A stretch of 64,000 nt of DNA from NCBI GenBank assembly GCA_012960535.1, contig DUBB01000012.1, positions 61,397 to 125,396 on the forward strand, read 5' to 3'. The notes under the pieces are model-generated. The model had not been told where the DNA came from and did no database searches. It was given only the letters and a program-made list of their open reading frames with translations. Shown here piece by piece: positions 1-7,899 of the stretch (position 1 is the stretch's first letter; each line of letters opens with the position of its first letter). The translations under genes and the position numbers were made by a program. This stretch comes from Gammaproteobacteria bacterium (GTDB lineage: Bacteria > Pseudomonadota > Gammaproteobacteria > Pseudomonadales > Azotimanducaceae).

Positions 1-2
1 TT

Positions 3-467
3 GAACGTATTGCAAATGATAGTAGCCTTGACCCATCTTTCACCAGGCGCTGGATTGCGATAGGACTCGTGACATCAGGTGTCGGTCCGTTGTGTGTTGC
101 TTTTATTGGTGAGCGCCTGGATCGACGCCTCGCAATTGCCGCGGCTTCAATTGTGACCGTGTTTTGCCTGTTGTTTTTACGAGGAGAAATCTCGGAGGCC
201 AAGTATGCTTCAGCGCTGTTTTTACTACCGCTGGCTTTCTATTTTTCGATCAGCTACATGTTGGCGGTTGTCGCTGATGTTGACTATAACGGTAAAGTTT
301 CCAGCCTGATGTCGTTTGTGCTTACCCTTGGCGCGATAGGTGGGCCCGGATTGTTTGGCTATCTCAAATCGATTGACGGCCCTGCTCTAGGCGCGATGGG
401 TATTCTCCTTTTAGTTGGGGGCGGGTTGATGATTGCCGTTCAGGCCTATACACACCCCTACAAGTGA
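3..467 (+). CDS. MFS transporter, C-terminal part (cut by window edge)
   Basis: The frame is open from the left edge and ends at 467, so only the last 154 residues are present. They hold about four hydrophobic segments separated by short charged loops. A GERLDRR-type loop after the first segment is typical of the cytoplasmic loops of major facilitator superfamily carriers. The protein would be an inner-membrane secondary transporter; substrate cannot be read from this part. The next gene is convergent, so nothing here ties it to an operon. MFS membership is fairly likely; the subfamily is unknown. Confidence 0.6.
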   Translation, partial: ERIANDSSLDPSFTRRWIAIGLVTSGVGPLCVAFIGERLDRRLAIAAASIVTVFCLLFLRGEISEAKYASALFLLPLAFYFSISYMLAVVADVDYNGKVSSLMSFVLTLGAIGGPGLFGYLKSIDGPALGAMGILLLVGGGLMIAVQAYTHPYK

Positions 468-499
468 ACCAAGGCGATTTAGGTTAGGGTGCGCCTGCC

Positions 500-1333
500 T
501 CAGGTAAATAATTTCATGGGATCGCCCATATCATGATAGCCAAGATAGCCGCCGCCCACTTTCGATGCATCGTAGAGCGCATAGCCAAGTAGCGCTTGTG
601 CTCGCCGCGGTAGACAATTGACGACCTCGATAGGTAGGGTGGTGTAGCTGTTTTCTACAGGTCGTAGCCAGCCGCAGCAAATGCCCGTTGACAGGGCTCG
701 TCTGCGTTTAGTGGACCTGTTGGCCCCGCCAGCATGCAGCGTATCACCTCGAAAAAAAAGGGTGGAACCGGCGGGGAGGTCACAGCTTACGATCTCATCC
801 TCGGTCGCCAGCCGGTTAGGCTCCCAGCGATGGCTCCCTGGCACAACAAGCGTTGCACCCATGTCTGGGGTAATGTCGACCAGTGCGGCGATTGTATTGA
901 TCATCAACGGGTCTGCTGCATTCGCAAAATTCCAGGCGTCATCATCGCGGTGCATGGGCTGCGCTGATTCGCCGGGTCCAATATCGATGATCTCGCCATT
1001 GTTCAGGATGATCGAAGGTCCGATAGGCGCAAGCACCCTTTCAGCAAAACCCATAATCCTGTCATCAATCATGATCTTGACAAAAGTCGGGGCTTTGACC
1101 GTAAGACCCTGTAGACGCCGGGTTTTCTTGCCAAGAAAACTATCTGAAGCAGCAGAGCCGGAGTCAGTTCCCTGGTGCCGGGCCAGCCACGGCTCAAGTT
1201 CTGTATTTAACTGCTGGAGCAATCCAGGGCTCAGCCAACCGTCGACGATTACTCCGCCGTCACGCTCATTCACCTCAGTAATGTCGTCAGCGGTACAGTC
1301 CGAAGGGAGCCTTTGCAGTTCTTTTGGATTCAT
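500..1333 (-). CDS. Phytanoyl-CoA dioxygenase (PhyH) family protein
   Basis: 277 residues. It resembles Fe(II)/2-oxoglutarate-dependent PhyH-type oxygenases. An HRDDD motif in mid-protein supplies the proximal His and Asp, and a distal His lies in TLHAGGANRS, followed by an Arg-rich KRRRALS stretch that could hold 2-oxoglutarate. I chose the ATG at 1333 because GGAGG sits 7 nt upstream; an in-frame ATG at 1384 would overlap the upstream gene and lacks such a site. It lies 31 nt downstream of an Ldh2-family gene on the same strand, so the two are probably co-transcribed and may act on the same hydroxy/oxo-acid. Substrate unknown. Confidence 0.78.
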   Translation of the reverse strand: MNPKELQRLPSDCTADDITEVNERDGGVIVDGWLSPGLLQQLNTELEPWLARHQGTDSGSAASDSFLGKKTRRLQGLTVKAPTFVKIMIDDRIMGFAERVLAPIGPSIILNNGEIIDIGPGESAQPMHRDDDAWNFANAADPLMINTIAALVDITPDMGATLVVPGSHRWEPNRLATEDEIVSCDLPAGSTLFFRGDTLHAGGANRSTKRRRALSTGICCGWLRPVENSYTTLPIEVVNCLPRRAQALLGYALYDASKVGGGYLGYHDMGDPMKLFT

Positions 1334-1364
1334 ACGACACCCTCCGAGCGGGTAAATTTTCTTA

Positions 1365-2510
1365 TCACTGGTTGAGAGCCTCAAAATCCGAACGGATCGA
1401 GGCCTCGCTCAAACCATATTGACTGGCGATGTTTTCGAAAAAAGGCCGCCAGTGATTGATCAGCACTTCGATGGTCTGATTGTTTTCAGCGAGGTTGTTA
1501 TAGGCGGTTTCTCCCGGTATACGGATTCGATGACCGGGTCTCGTTTTTGATTTGCGGACGGTGCTGACAAAATCGTCTGATTTGGCTTTCACTGCCTCAA
1601 TTGGACCAAACACGCCGGGATTAATGCATAGGTAATAACTGCCACCAACGGTTGTGGTCGCTTTAGCCTTGCCGTCTAAAGCTGCCTGGAATCCCTCGGT
1701 GTCAGATATCTGGTGTACGGGCACACCAATGGGGTTGGCGATTGCGGTCATGCCTTCGTTCCAAAGGTTGAGTGCGTAGGTGCGAGGAGTTTCTATTTGC
1801 CCGCCACAAGAATACCCCCAGACGCGGCCGTATCCTTCGTAGGGTAGCGCATAGGGTTCTGCGTTGTCGCTTAATTCGCCTGATTTTGGATCAATTAGCC
1901 ATTTACCGTTCATGGGCTTATCGTGTAGAACCGCCTCAGAAATGTCAGCGTCATAAAATTCTGCAAACTTGAGTGATGCCCAGATTGGTGGCTCAGATCC
2001 GGACGGTACGATGGCGTCAAAAGGCGGGCAAGAGAGGTAATTCTCCATACCGCCAAATGGAGCCGCGAGCGGCGGTGTGTTGTTGGAGGCCATCGCCACC
2101 ATGTCCTGCTCATAGGCTTTGTAGACGTAGGATGCAAAACTACCGGCATCGTTGTGATTACCGCCATAAACAATCGCGATTCCGCTGGTGCGGGCTTTCT
2201 CGATAGCGATATCTGCCATCACGTTAAGCGCATAGTAGCCAGAAGATCGATGACCATCGATGACCGCCCAAGCAGGCCCCTCGTTGATGACTTCAGGCGT
2301 AGTGGACATGTCGAGTACGCCGAGCTTCAGGGCAAGGTCGATAACTTCGTAGACCCCTAAACCCTGATTGAGTTTTCCCTGTATGTGGGCAAAAGAGATT
2401 GCTTCTGCGATGTACCCTGCGTGTTCAGCAGAACCGCCTGCAGCAAGCACCACCCGTTCTAATGCGTACCTTAGGAATGCAAGACTTTCTGTGCGAATTT
2501 CGTCAGACAT
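1365..2510 (-). CDS. Ldh2 (malate/L-lactate dehydrogenase) family oxidoreductase, atypical active site
   Basis: 381 residues. The fold signature of the NAD(P)-dependent malate/L-lactate/ureidoglycolate dehydrogenase family is visible: an N-terminal helical part, GNHNDAGSFASYV (matching the family SNHxGxxG region) and PPLAAPFGG. The N-terminal motif that usually reads GHDSHG, carrying the catalytic His of relatives such as YiaK, here reads GKLNQG, so the His is replaced by Gln. The GTNP motif is also changed (SCPP). It may have altered chemistry or be non-catalytic. First gene of a likely two-gene operon with the PhyH-type oxygenase; an AAGGAAA site precedes the ATG. Confidence 0.72.
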   Translation of the reverse strand: MSDEIRTESLAFLRYALERVVLAAGGSAEHAGYIAEAISFAHIQGKLNQGLGVYEVIDLALKLGVLDMSTTPEVINEGPAWAVIDGHRSSGYYALNVMADIAIEKARTSGIAIVYGGNHNDAGSFASYVYKAYEQDMVAMASNNTPPLAAPFGGMENYLSCPPFDAIVPSGSEPPIWASLKFAEFYDADISEAVLHDKPMNGKWLIDPKSGELSDNAEPYALPYEGYGRVWGYSCGGQIETPRTYALNLWNEGMTAIANPIGVPVHQISDTEGFQAALDGKAKATTTVGGSYYLCINPGVFGPIEAVKAKSDDFVSTVRKSKTRPGHRIRIPGETAYNNLAENNQTIEVLINHWRPFFENIASQYGLSEASIRSDFEALNQ

Positions 2511-2707
2511 AGGTTTTCCTTATAGGACCTGCGTTAAGTGCCATGTTTACTGCGTAGGAGGCATTGTCATCCGCAGCAGGACAGGCTCCATTAAATCACC
2601 AGCCACCCTGGCATTGAGCTATTGATCCTACCTGAGGCTGATCCAGTATTCGATACTTAAGATGCCATCGGTGTGGCGTCAAGGCTAATTGCTCCACATG
2701 GTGCTGA

Positions 2708-3133
2708 CGGGGTCCAGTTGCTACGATCTATATTGATGGCGTTGATGGTAATAGGGCTTTAGTGGCTGGAGGTCATGCTTGGGTATACAGGCAGTATATA
2801 ACGGGCAAAACCCTGCTTGATGATGAAAGTAAGGCAAGCACAGCTGGTATGGGCCTGTGGGCTGATTCCAATGTTGTAGCACCCTGGGATTGGCGTAGAG
2901 GCGTTCGTGTAAGTAGTGCTGTAACTTCAAAGGCTGGGAGTAACAGTAGAAATAATGCTAGCGGTGGTTCAAAGCGTTACTGTGGTGAGATGAGAAGCTG
3001 TGAAGAAGCTATGTGCTTTTTAATTTCCTGTGGTTCGAGCAGATTGGATGGAGATGGAGATGGAGATGGAGATGGAGATGGAGATGGAGATGGTATTATA
3101 CCTTGTGGAAGTCTTTGTAGGTTAGGAGGGTTT
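2708..3133 (+). pseudogene. 5'-truncated thermonuclease-like protein with C-terminal Excalibur domain
   Basis: Read from just after an in-frame TGA at 2705. The translation gives the C-terminal half of a staphylococcal-nuclease-like protein (YIDGVDGNRALVAGGHAWVY, then GLWAD and PWDWRR), followed by an Excalibur calcium-binding domain (YCGEMRSCEEA, ISCG, LDGDGDG, IIPCGSLC). The catalytic N-terminal half is missing and no good start exists; a GTG at 2762 is the only in-frame candidate. The DxDxDG motif is expanded by a hexanucleotide repeat and the usual CE ending reads CG. There is no stop codon before the downstream lipoprotein gene, so the frame runs on to 3421. Families are recognised with good confidence; loss of function is inferred. 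Confidence 0.72.
3050..3091. repeat. (GGAGAT)7 hexanucleotide tandem repeat
   Basis: Seven perfect GGAGAT units, with partial units on both sides. In the nuclease-remnant frame they encode alternating Asp-Gly and enlarge the Excalibur metal-binding loop. The tract ends directly before TATTATA (3094-3100), a possible -10 element for the lipoprotein gene at 3134. Confidence 0.95.
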
Positions 3134-3421
3134 ATGAAAATAGTAACAATTGCTTTGTTTGTATTCTTGTTAACTGGCTGCGTGGTCTCAGCCACAGAAG
3201 AAGGTATGGCTGTTCGGGTGATAGATACACAAAGTGATTACGATTGTAAATTTGTTAGAGAAGTCACTGGATATGGAACGGCGAGCGCTATGATTCAAAT
3301 AAGAAATAGAGCAGCAAAATTGGGAGCTAATGCGGTTCGGATTAATCATCTGGGTCATTTTGACGATGGTGGTTCAGCTATTTTGATTGCTGAAGCATTG
3401 AATTGTGTATTCAATGACTAA
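3134..3421 (+). CDS. Small lipoprotein, DUF4156-like
   Basis: 95 residues. An N-terminal signal peptide ends in lipobox LLTGC, so it should be lipidated and exported. The rest has two Cys (in YDCKF and near the C-terminus, LNCVF) and the pattern RAAKLGANAVRI followed by a Gly-rich turn, as in small DUF4156-type envelope lipoproteins. The start at 3134 is set by AGGAGGG just upstream. The frame is continuous with the preceding nuclease remnant, but the ribosome-binding site and signal peptide argue for an independent gene. Function unknown. Confidence 0.65.
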   Translation: MKIVTIALFVFLLTGCVVSATEEGMAVRVIDTQSDYDCKFVREVTGYGTASAMIQIRNRAAKLGANAVRINHLGHFDDGGSAILIAEALNCVFND

Positions 3422-3813
3422 GGCATTACAGCTTTCCAAGTCTGACAGAGCCTGTGGTTTCATGACTACTTTACAACTCAAAACACCCTCAAAATGTTTG
3501 AGGACGTGCATATATAGGGGGGTATGGGCTCCCGCTCAGGGGGCTTTAGCGATGATGGTGCTTATTAAAGGCTTAAAACTCATTTAGAACTTGAATTGTG
3601 GTGGTACAAGATATGGTACAAGAATATATATGGTTTGGAGCGTAAAAGAATAATTTCTTTATAATCAATAACTGACAGTAATTATATGGCGGAGGGATTA
3701 GGATCGGGGAATAACCACTAAGCATTTGAAATACATGGATATAATTTATGCCCTTCCTATCTGTACCCCCATTTATACCCCCGCCGTTTTCGTTGATCTG
3801 CTGGACAGACCTG
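3422..3813. other. Gene-poor spacer with short dispersed and doublet repeats
   Basis: No credible gene seen. At 3490-3522 is a motif, with core GAGGACGTGCATATATAGGG, nearly repeated at 10348-10379. At 3603-3622 GGTACAAG occurs twice 12 nt apart, and at 3763-3782 a GTACCCCC / ATACCCCC doublet occurs. Such doublets resemble binding sites at the ends of integrated elements, but no integrase is present, so this is only suggestive. Confidence 0.5.
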
Positions 3814-5259
3814 CTATATCTTGCAAGCCTGTTCGGGCGCGGTTGCTACTTGAACTTCATTAGTCTCAGCCAGTCCTGTTCCTGAATCCATTGTTTCAAG
3901 CATTTCTAATTGCCGCGCAGGTCTCATTTCGTTCAGAGAAAATAGGCCTGCTAACTGATTTGGATTAGGAGCGGCTAACCCAGCGTTGCTGATCCTCGTA
4001 GAAAACGCTTCTAAAGAACAGCCTGAGCAGGACCTGGCAACTACGTCATCAAAATACTCGTCAATGGGCCCCTGTCTAGCAAGGTGATGATTTAGGTCCT
4101 TATTAGTGCCCAGTATACTTAGCGGTTGCATCCAAAATAGATCACCCAGACTACTGGCCCATGTGGCAAATACCAAGGATTGCTCTTGGTCTATGGATTC
4201 ATCAATGTTGAAGGCACCATCTATATTTGACCGACTTCCAAATTGGGCCTCGGTTGCTAATTTCGCCCATATCAACTGTTTTGCTTTTGCGGCGTACTTT
4301 TCTTGGATGTTTGGTAATTCAATTCCCTCATCATATTCTCTATTAACAGAATAGATTGCCCGGTAAATAGCCCCGGTGTTCACATTCTCAGTGCCACAGG
4401 AAGCTAAGTTGCTTTGTTGCTCTGAAAGGAGCTTGCCCCATTGATCAAGCTCGTTCATTTGATCTCTCGCTGTACGGCAAAGCGATTCGGATTCAACAAG
4501 TGCGTTAATACTTTGGGCCACACTACTGGCATTGAATGCGTTCGTTGCCGATTTTTTGTCCGCGTGGTGCAGCGAAATCTCACCCTCTAACGCAGCAATT
4601 TTCTTATCTTCGGGATAGGACTGATTGCTGAGCTGTTTTGATATTCTTGCGATCTCGCTGTCTTGGGGTAAGCCCTGAGTAGCAGCTTGTTGTTTGAAAT
4701 CTACCGGTTTGGGACTATAGACGATGCTGGCGCCTTGCCGTTGACCTGTTTCGTCTGGTATGACAAATGCCGTCTCAGGAAAGTTCACGATTCGTATTTC
4801 ATCGGGTAACACGTAACCCTCGCTATTGGGCTTCCAGCTTCTTTCCTGCGCCAGGAGCCGTCCAGTAGGGGTGCCCATATCTAAGCCTTCAACCGAAGAA
4901 TAAATACTTTCTCCCCCGGGAACTGTCTCGCCGGGGCCTACCAAGTACCTTTTATCAAATCCGAGCGAGTCTTTTCTGCTCCCTCGGCTAGAGTAAGAAG
5001 GGACGTCAAAACTATAGTTCTTAATTATAACGCCTTTATAAAAGCCTGCTGCTTTTATGGTTATGTTACTTTGAAAATCGTACCCAGGCCTAAGAGCAAA
5101 CTCAGTATTATTTTGCAGTTCAACAGATATTCTCGTTCCTCCATAAGAATCAGATCGCAGCCTGCCGGTCCCAAGTTTAATTCTGATTTTTTCTATTTCC
5201 CTTACGAGCAGTTGATCAGCCTTTGTGTTTAATGCGCGAGTTCGTGCTGGCCTAAGCAT
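3814..5259 (-). CDS. Hypothetical protein, probably the 3' part of a disrupted lipoprotein gene
   Basis: 481 residues, not recognised as a known family. The start is poor: no clear ribosome-binding site precedes the ATG at 5259. The same frame is open and coiled-coil-like upstream of it (charged Glu/Lys/Arg stretch ending QLGKRLAML), back to an A7 tract at 5319-5325. In the neighbouring frame the sequence continues into the lipoprotein fragment at 5402-5800. The body contains a heptad-rich, Gln/Asn-rich middle and a Cys pair (CSGC) near the C-terminus. Most simply this is the C-terminal part of one about 660-residue envelope lipoprotein broken by a stop and a one-base shift. Confidence 0.5.
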   Translation of the reverse strand: MLRPARTRALNTKADQLLVREIEKIRIKLGTGRLRSDSYGGTRISVELQNNTEFALRPGYDFQSNITIKAAGFYKGVIIKNYSFDVPSYSSRGSRKDSLGFDKRYLVGPGETVPGGESIYSSVEGLDMGTPTGRLLAQERSWKPNSEGYVLPDEIRIVNFPETAFVIPDETGQRQGASIVYSPKPVDFKQQAATQGLPQDSEIARISKQLSNQSYPEDKKIAALEGEISLHHADKKSATNAFNASSVAQSINALVESESLCRTARDQMNELDQWGKLLSEQQSNLASCGTENVNTGAIYRAIYSVNREYDEGIELPNIQEKYAAKAKQLIWAKLATEAQFGSRSNIDGAFNIDESIDQEQSLVFATWASSLGDLFWMQPLSILGTNKDLNHHLARQGPIDEYFDDVVARSCSGCSLEAFSTRISNAGLAAPNPNQLAGLFSLNEMRPARQLEMLETMDSGTGLAETNEVQVATAPEQACKI

Positions 5260-5401
5260 TGCTAGCCGTTTTCCAAGTTGTCCCGATTTCTCGGCGCGTG
5301 ATGCCCGAAAATTCTCTATTTTTTTGCTTGGCAGCAGCGATTTGTTGATCTAGTACCATGAGTGTTTGATTCAGCGTTTTCCGGTCATTCTCTCGTTGTT
5401 C

Positions 5402-5800
5402 TTAAAAACTGATTCGTGAGGTACACATGTTCAGGCAGGCATCAGCGGTATCAGGGAGGTTTCCTGATTGCAGTAATTGCTGTCTGACCAGGTCTAATTC
5501 GTCCATTTTCTGGGCGATTATTTCGTTCGCCTCCGCGCATAGCGGTTGCAGGGCGGCATTCAGCCCGGTTGTTGCATAAGTGTAGGCTTCAGATAGGGGC
5601 TCGTGAAAAAATTCTGCCCGAGTATTGTAGGGGAGATAGGTAATGTCTATACCAGACGCAGGTAGGGTAATTCCAAGGCTGTTCATGACATAAGCATGGC
5701 CATCAGGTTTCGGATCGGAGCAGCCTGGTAAGATTAAGACGGAGCAAAGGGTCAATAAAAAGGTCCAGCGTGATTTACTACTATGGGCTTGTGTGTTCAT
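5402..5800 (-). CDS. Lipoprotein fragment, probable 5' part of the gene ending at 3814
   Basis: 132 residues. Signal peptide with lipobox ILPGC, then a short domain containing ALQPLCAEANEII and a helical segment, ending at TAA (5402-5404). Beyond the stop the same frame remains open with coiled-coil-like content (LNQTLMVLDQQIAAAK) until an A7 tract, where the reading frame changes to that of the downstream 481-codon frame. Either a decayed gene or an assembly error is possible. Family not recognised. Confidence 0.5.
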   Translation of the reverse strand: MNTQAHSSKSRWTFLLTLCSVLILPGCSDPKPDGHAYVMNSLGITLPASGIDITYLPYNTRAEFFHEPLSEAYTYATTGLNAALQPLCAEANEIIAQKMDELDLVRQQLLQSGNLPDTADACLNMCTSRISF

Positions 5801-5873
5801 GGCACCGGCCTCTTAGCACCTTCTCAATAATATACTCATTTTTTTCGTTTTGAACAAAGTTGGGGCAGTTGCC

Positions 5874-6176
5874 CTAGTAACCGACGCCATTTCGAAGTTC
5901 AATTAACTCACATTGCTTTTTTACTATGTTGAGGCAGTTGCTCGGAGTGGCTCTAACGCTTTCTACAATGTTAAACCCATCCTTGGAATTAAACTCTCTG
6001 GAGATTATCACCTCAAGAGCAGCAGGTGAATCAAGTAGATTTTGACGTAAATCTTTGCAAAGCTTTTGTGCCAAAGCTTTTTGCTCAGGAAGAGACCCTA
6101 AACATGATGCAGGCAGCATTTTTTCACACGCGATTAGTGATGCACCCAGAATCATTAACAGTACTAGACGAGCCAC
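5874..6176 (-). CDS. Small putative lipoprotein
   Basis: 100 residues with a hydrophobic N-terminus ending LIACEK (imperfect lipobox) and five cysteines in all. I chose GTG at 6176 because GAGGAG lies 6 nt upstream; an overlapping ATG two bases earlier is out of frame and stops at once. Same strand as the disrupted lipoprotein gene downstream, 73 nt away. Not recognised. Confidence 0.5.
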   Translation of the reverse strand: MARLVLLMILGASLIACEKMLPASCLGSLPEQKALAQKLCKDLRQNLLDSPAALEVIISREFNSKDGFNIVESVRATPSNCLNIVKKQCELIELRNGVGY

Positions 6177-6447
6177 ATGAATCTCCTCAATACTCTATAG
6201 CTTCAGCTTATCTCGGGTTGTAATAACGTAAACAATTATACTCCCTAAATTTTAATTTACTCCAGTCGATGGGTATATGGGATAATAACTTCAGTTTTAC
6301 AGGTATATACTGATACTGCGGATTTGGCTGAAAATTAGTGCTCCTTATCCATTCTATTTTTCTTGATTTGTGGCAGCTAGCGACTAGGTTGTATACGAAT
6401 GAGTTAGTATCAATCGACTAATGGAACTGAAATTAACTTGGATTTTT

Positions 6448-7464
6448 TTAGTCGATTAGTGCTTCTTCGTAGGCGACTCTGAGATTCCAACGATGGAATC
6501 CGGTCATAAGCTTTTCTAGAGCCGGACGAATTGGATAAGCTGAAGGAACTAGAGCTCCAGCTACAAGGTCATTCATCGGTATTTTGTCAACAACAGCTCT
6601 TTCCGCTATTTTTATTGTTTGGCTTAAATATTCAATATATCTCATGACCATATCTCCACTGACTATATCACCATGACCTGAGACGATCGTAATAGGCTGA
6701 ATCATGTTAGAAAGCTTAACAAGAGTTCTACGATATTCCGCTATCTCGCCAGAACGCGCCCACGGGATACTCCCATCGCCAAAAATTAGATTTGCGGTCC
6801 ATGCGATCTTTGCGTCCGGCAGGTATACAACACTGTCATGAGGCGACATTCCACTTCCGAACCAATACATCTCGACAACTTTATCTCCAAGATCAGTCTC
6901 CCATTTCTGTTTAAAACCAACATCAGGAACGCGTAGCTTAACGTCTCTAAAAACTGATAGATCGCCGCCCACTGTTCTAGCCATGGTTTGAGATATTCCC
7001 TCAACACTCGATAGCTTGAGTGAATCTACTGTGCTTTGATGGGCGATAATCTGAGTATCTTCAGGGAAAACATAATTCCCAAAAACATGATCACCAAAAG
7101 CATTCGTGTTTAACAAATATTTTATGGGTAGATCGGTCACGCGCTTCACGGCGTTTATGATCTGTAGACCCATACTGCCATTGAAATGTGAATCAATAAC
7201 CAGCACCGCATCTTTTCCTACTATGAAACCAGCGTTGTCATTGAATGGCGTATTCGCCATCAAAGCGTAAATCCCATCGCCCAACTTACGAGTCTCTAGG
7301 ACTACACCTTTGGGATGAAGTGGCGGTGGGACAAATCCGGATGGCGGTGATCGTGGAAAATCCAACTGCGAGTTTGGAAGAACATTCGCATTACTTTCAT
7401 GATGACCCGCAAATACAGCAAAACTGATCAGTAAGGATATGATAGCAACAATTAATTTCCCCAT
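6448..7464 (-). CDS. Exported MBL-fold protein with a degenerate zinc site
   Basis: 338 residues with an N-terminal signal peptide (first about 20 residues). The metallo-beta-lactamase fold is recognisable from AGFIVGKDAVLVID, the beta-strand order and a VSGHGDIV motif near residue 260. The hallmark HxHxDH reads NTNAFGDH at residues 119-126, so the two zinc-1 His positions are Asn and Phe while Asp and the last His remain. The later metal Asp, usually in a TGD motif, appears as TAN. It may bind a single metal, use other ligands, or be a non-catalytic paralogue. It is flanked by spacers, with no clear operon partner. Confidence 0.72.
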   Translation of the reverse strand: MGKLIVAIISLLISFAVFAGHHESNANVLPNSQLDFPRSPPSGFVPPPLHPKGVVLETRKLGDGIYALMANTPFNDNAGFIVGKDAVLVIDSHFNGSMGLQIINAVKRVTDLPIKYLLNTNAFGDHVFGNYVFPEDTQIIAHQSTVDSLKLSSVEGISQTMARTVGGDLSVFRDVKLRVPDVGFKQKWETDLGDKVVEMYWFGSGMSPHDSVVYLPDAKIAWTANLIFGDGSIPWARSGEIAEYRRTLVKLSNMIQPITIVSGHGDIVSGDMVMRYIEYLSQTIKIAERAVVDKIPMNDLVAGALVPSAYPIRPALEKLMTGFHRWNLRVAYEEALID

Positions 7465-7670
7465 TCTTGAACCTCGAAGTTGATAACCAGATTATTAAAC
7501 GTCGCTTCAAACAACGATGTATTCCCTAAGGTTCATAATCTTTACCCTTTAATATCAAAAGGTAATATAGAGATAGTATTATGGGGAGTTTATACATTCT
7601 AAATGTGGGATAGTTGTCCGATTGCCGTGTTGAGAGAGAAACAAACAACAAGGTGTGTTGCGCTGTACCC

Positions 7671-7893
7671 CGTCAGCACCTATGGAACAGATATAGCACT
7701 GGTTTAAAATAGAGTTTTGTTCATCCTAACGTGAGGAGTTGAGATGAAACAGAAACCAGCAGAACACGCCCTTAAATGAGATGCTCATCTGTTCCATTTG
7801 TTTGACGACGGACAGACTGGAGCTACCCAATGCAGAAAAGTGACGCCTAAAATCTAGTGTCATTGGTCCCATAAGGTCTGACAATGTACACAC
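7671..7893. mobile_element. Short element with inverted ends related to the 190-bp MITE family
   Basis: The left end at 7671 reads TGTACCCCGTCAGCACCTAT and the right end, read on the minus strand from 7893, has TGTACATTGTCAGACCTTAT; both continue into ATGGRAC. These match the ends of the three repeats at 10.1, 12.1 and 20.3 kb. Inside, 7743-7814 is a segment found again inverted at 22502-22575. No transposase frame survives. The rest of the 7465-7899 spacer shows no gene. Confidence 0.5.
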
Positions 7894-7899
7894 GGAGAT

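Noticed and set aside
681..1355. Long plus-strand frame opposite the PhyH gene
   Set aside because: Composition is Ser/Pro/Arg-rich and mirrors the real gene; no ribosome-binding site.
3046..3093. CRISPR-like array
   Set aside because: Only a 6-nt tandem repeat without spacers; no CRISPR array or cas gene seen anywhere in the window.
2977..3195. Minus-strand frame rich in Ser-Pro repeats
   Set aside because: It is just the reverse reading of the GGAGAT repeat.
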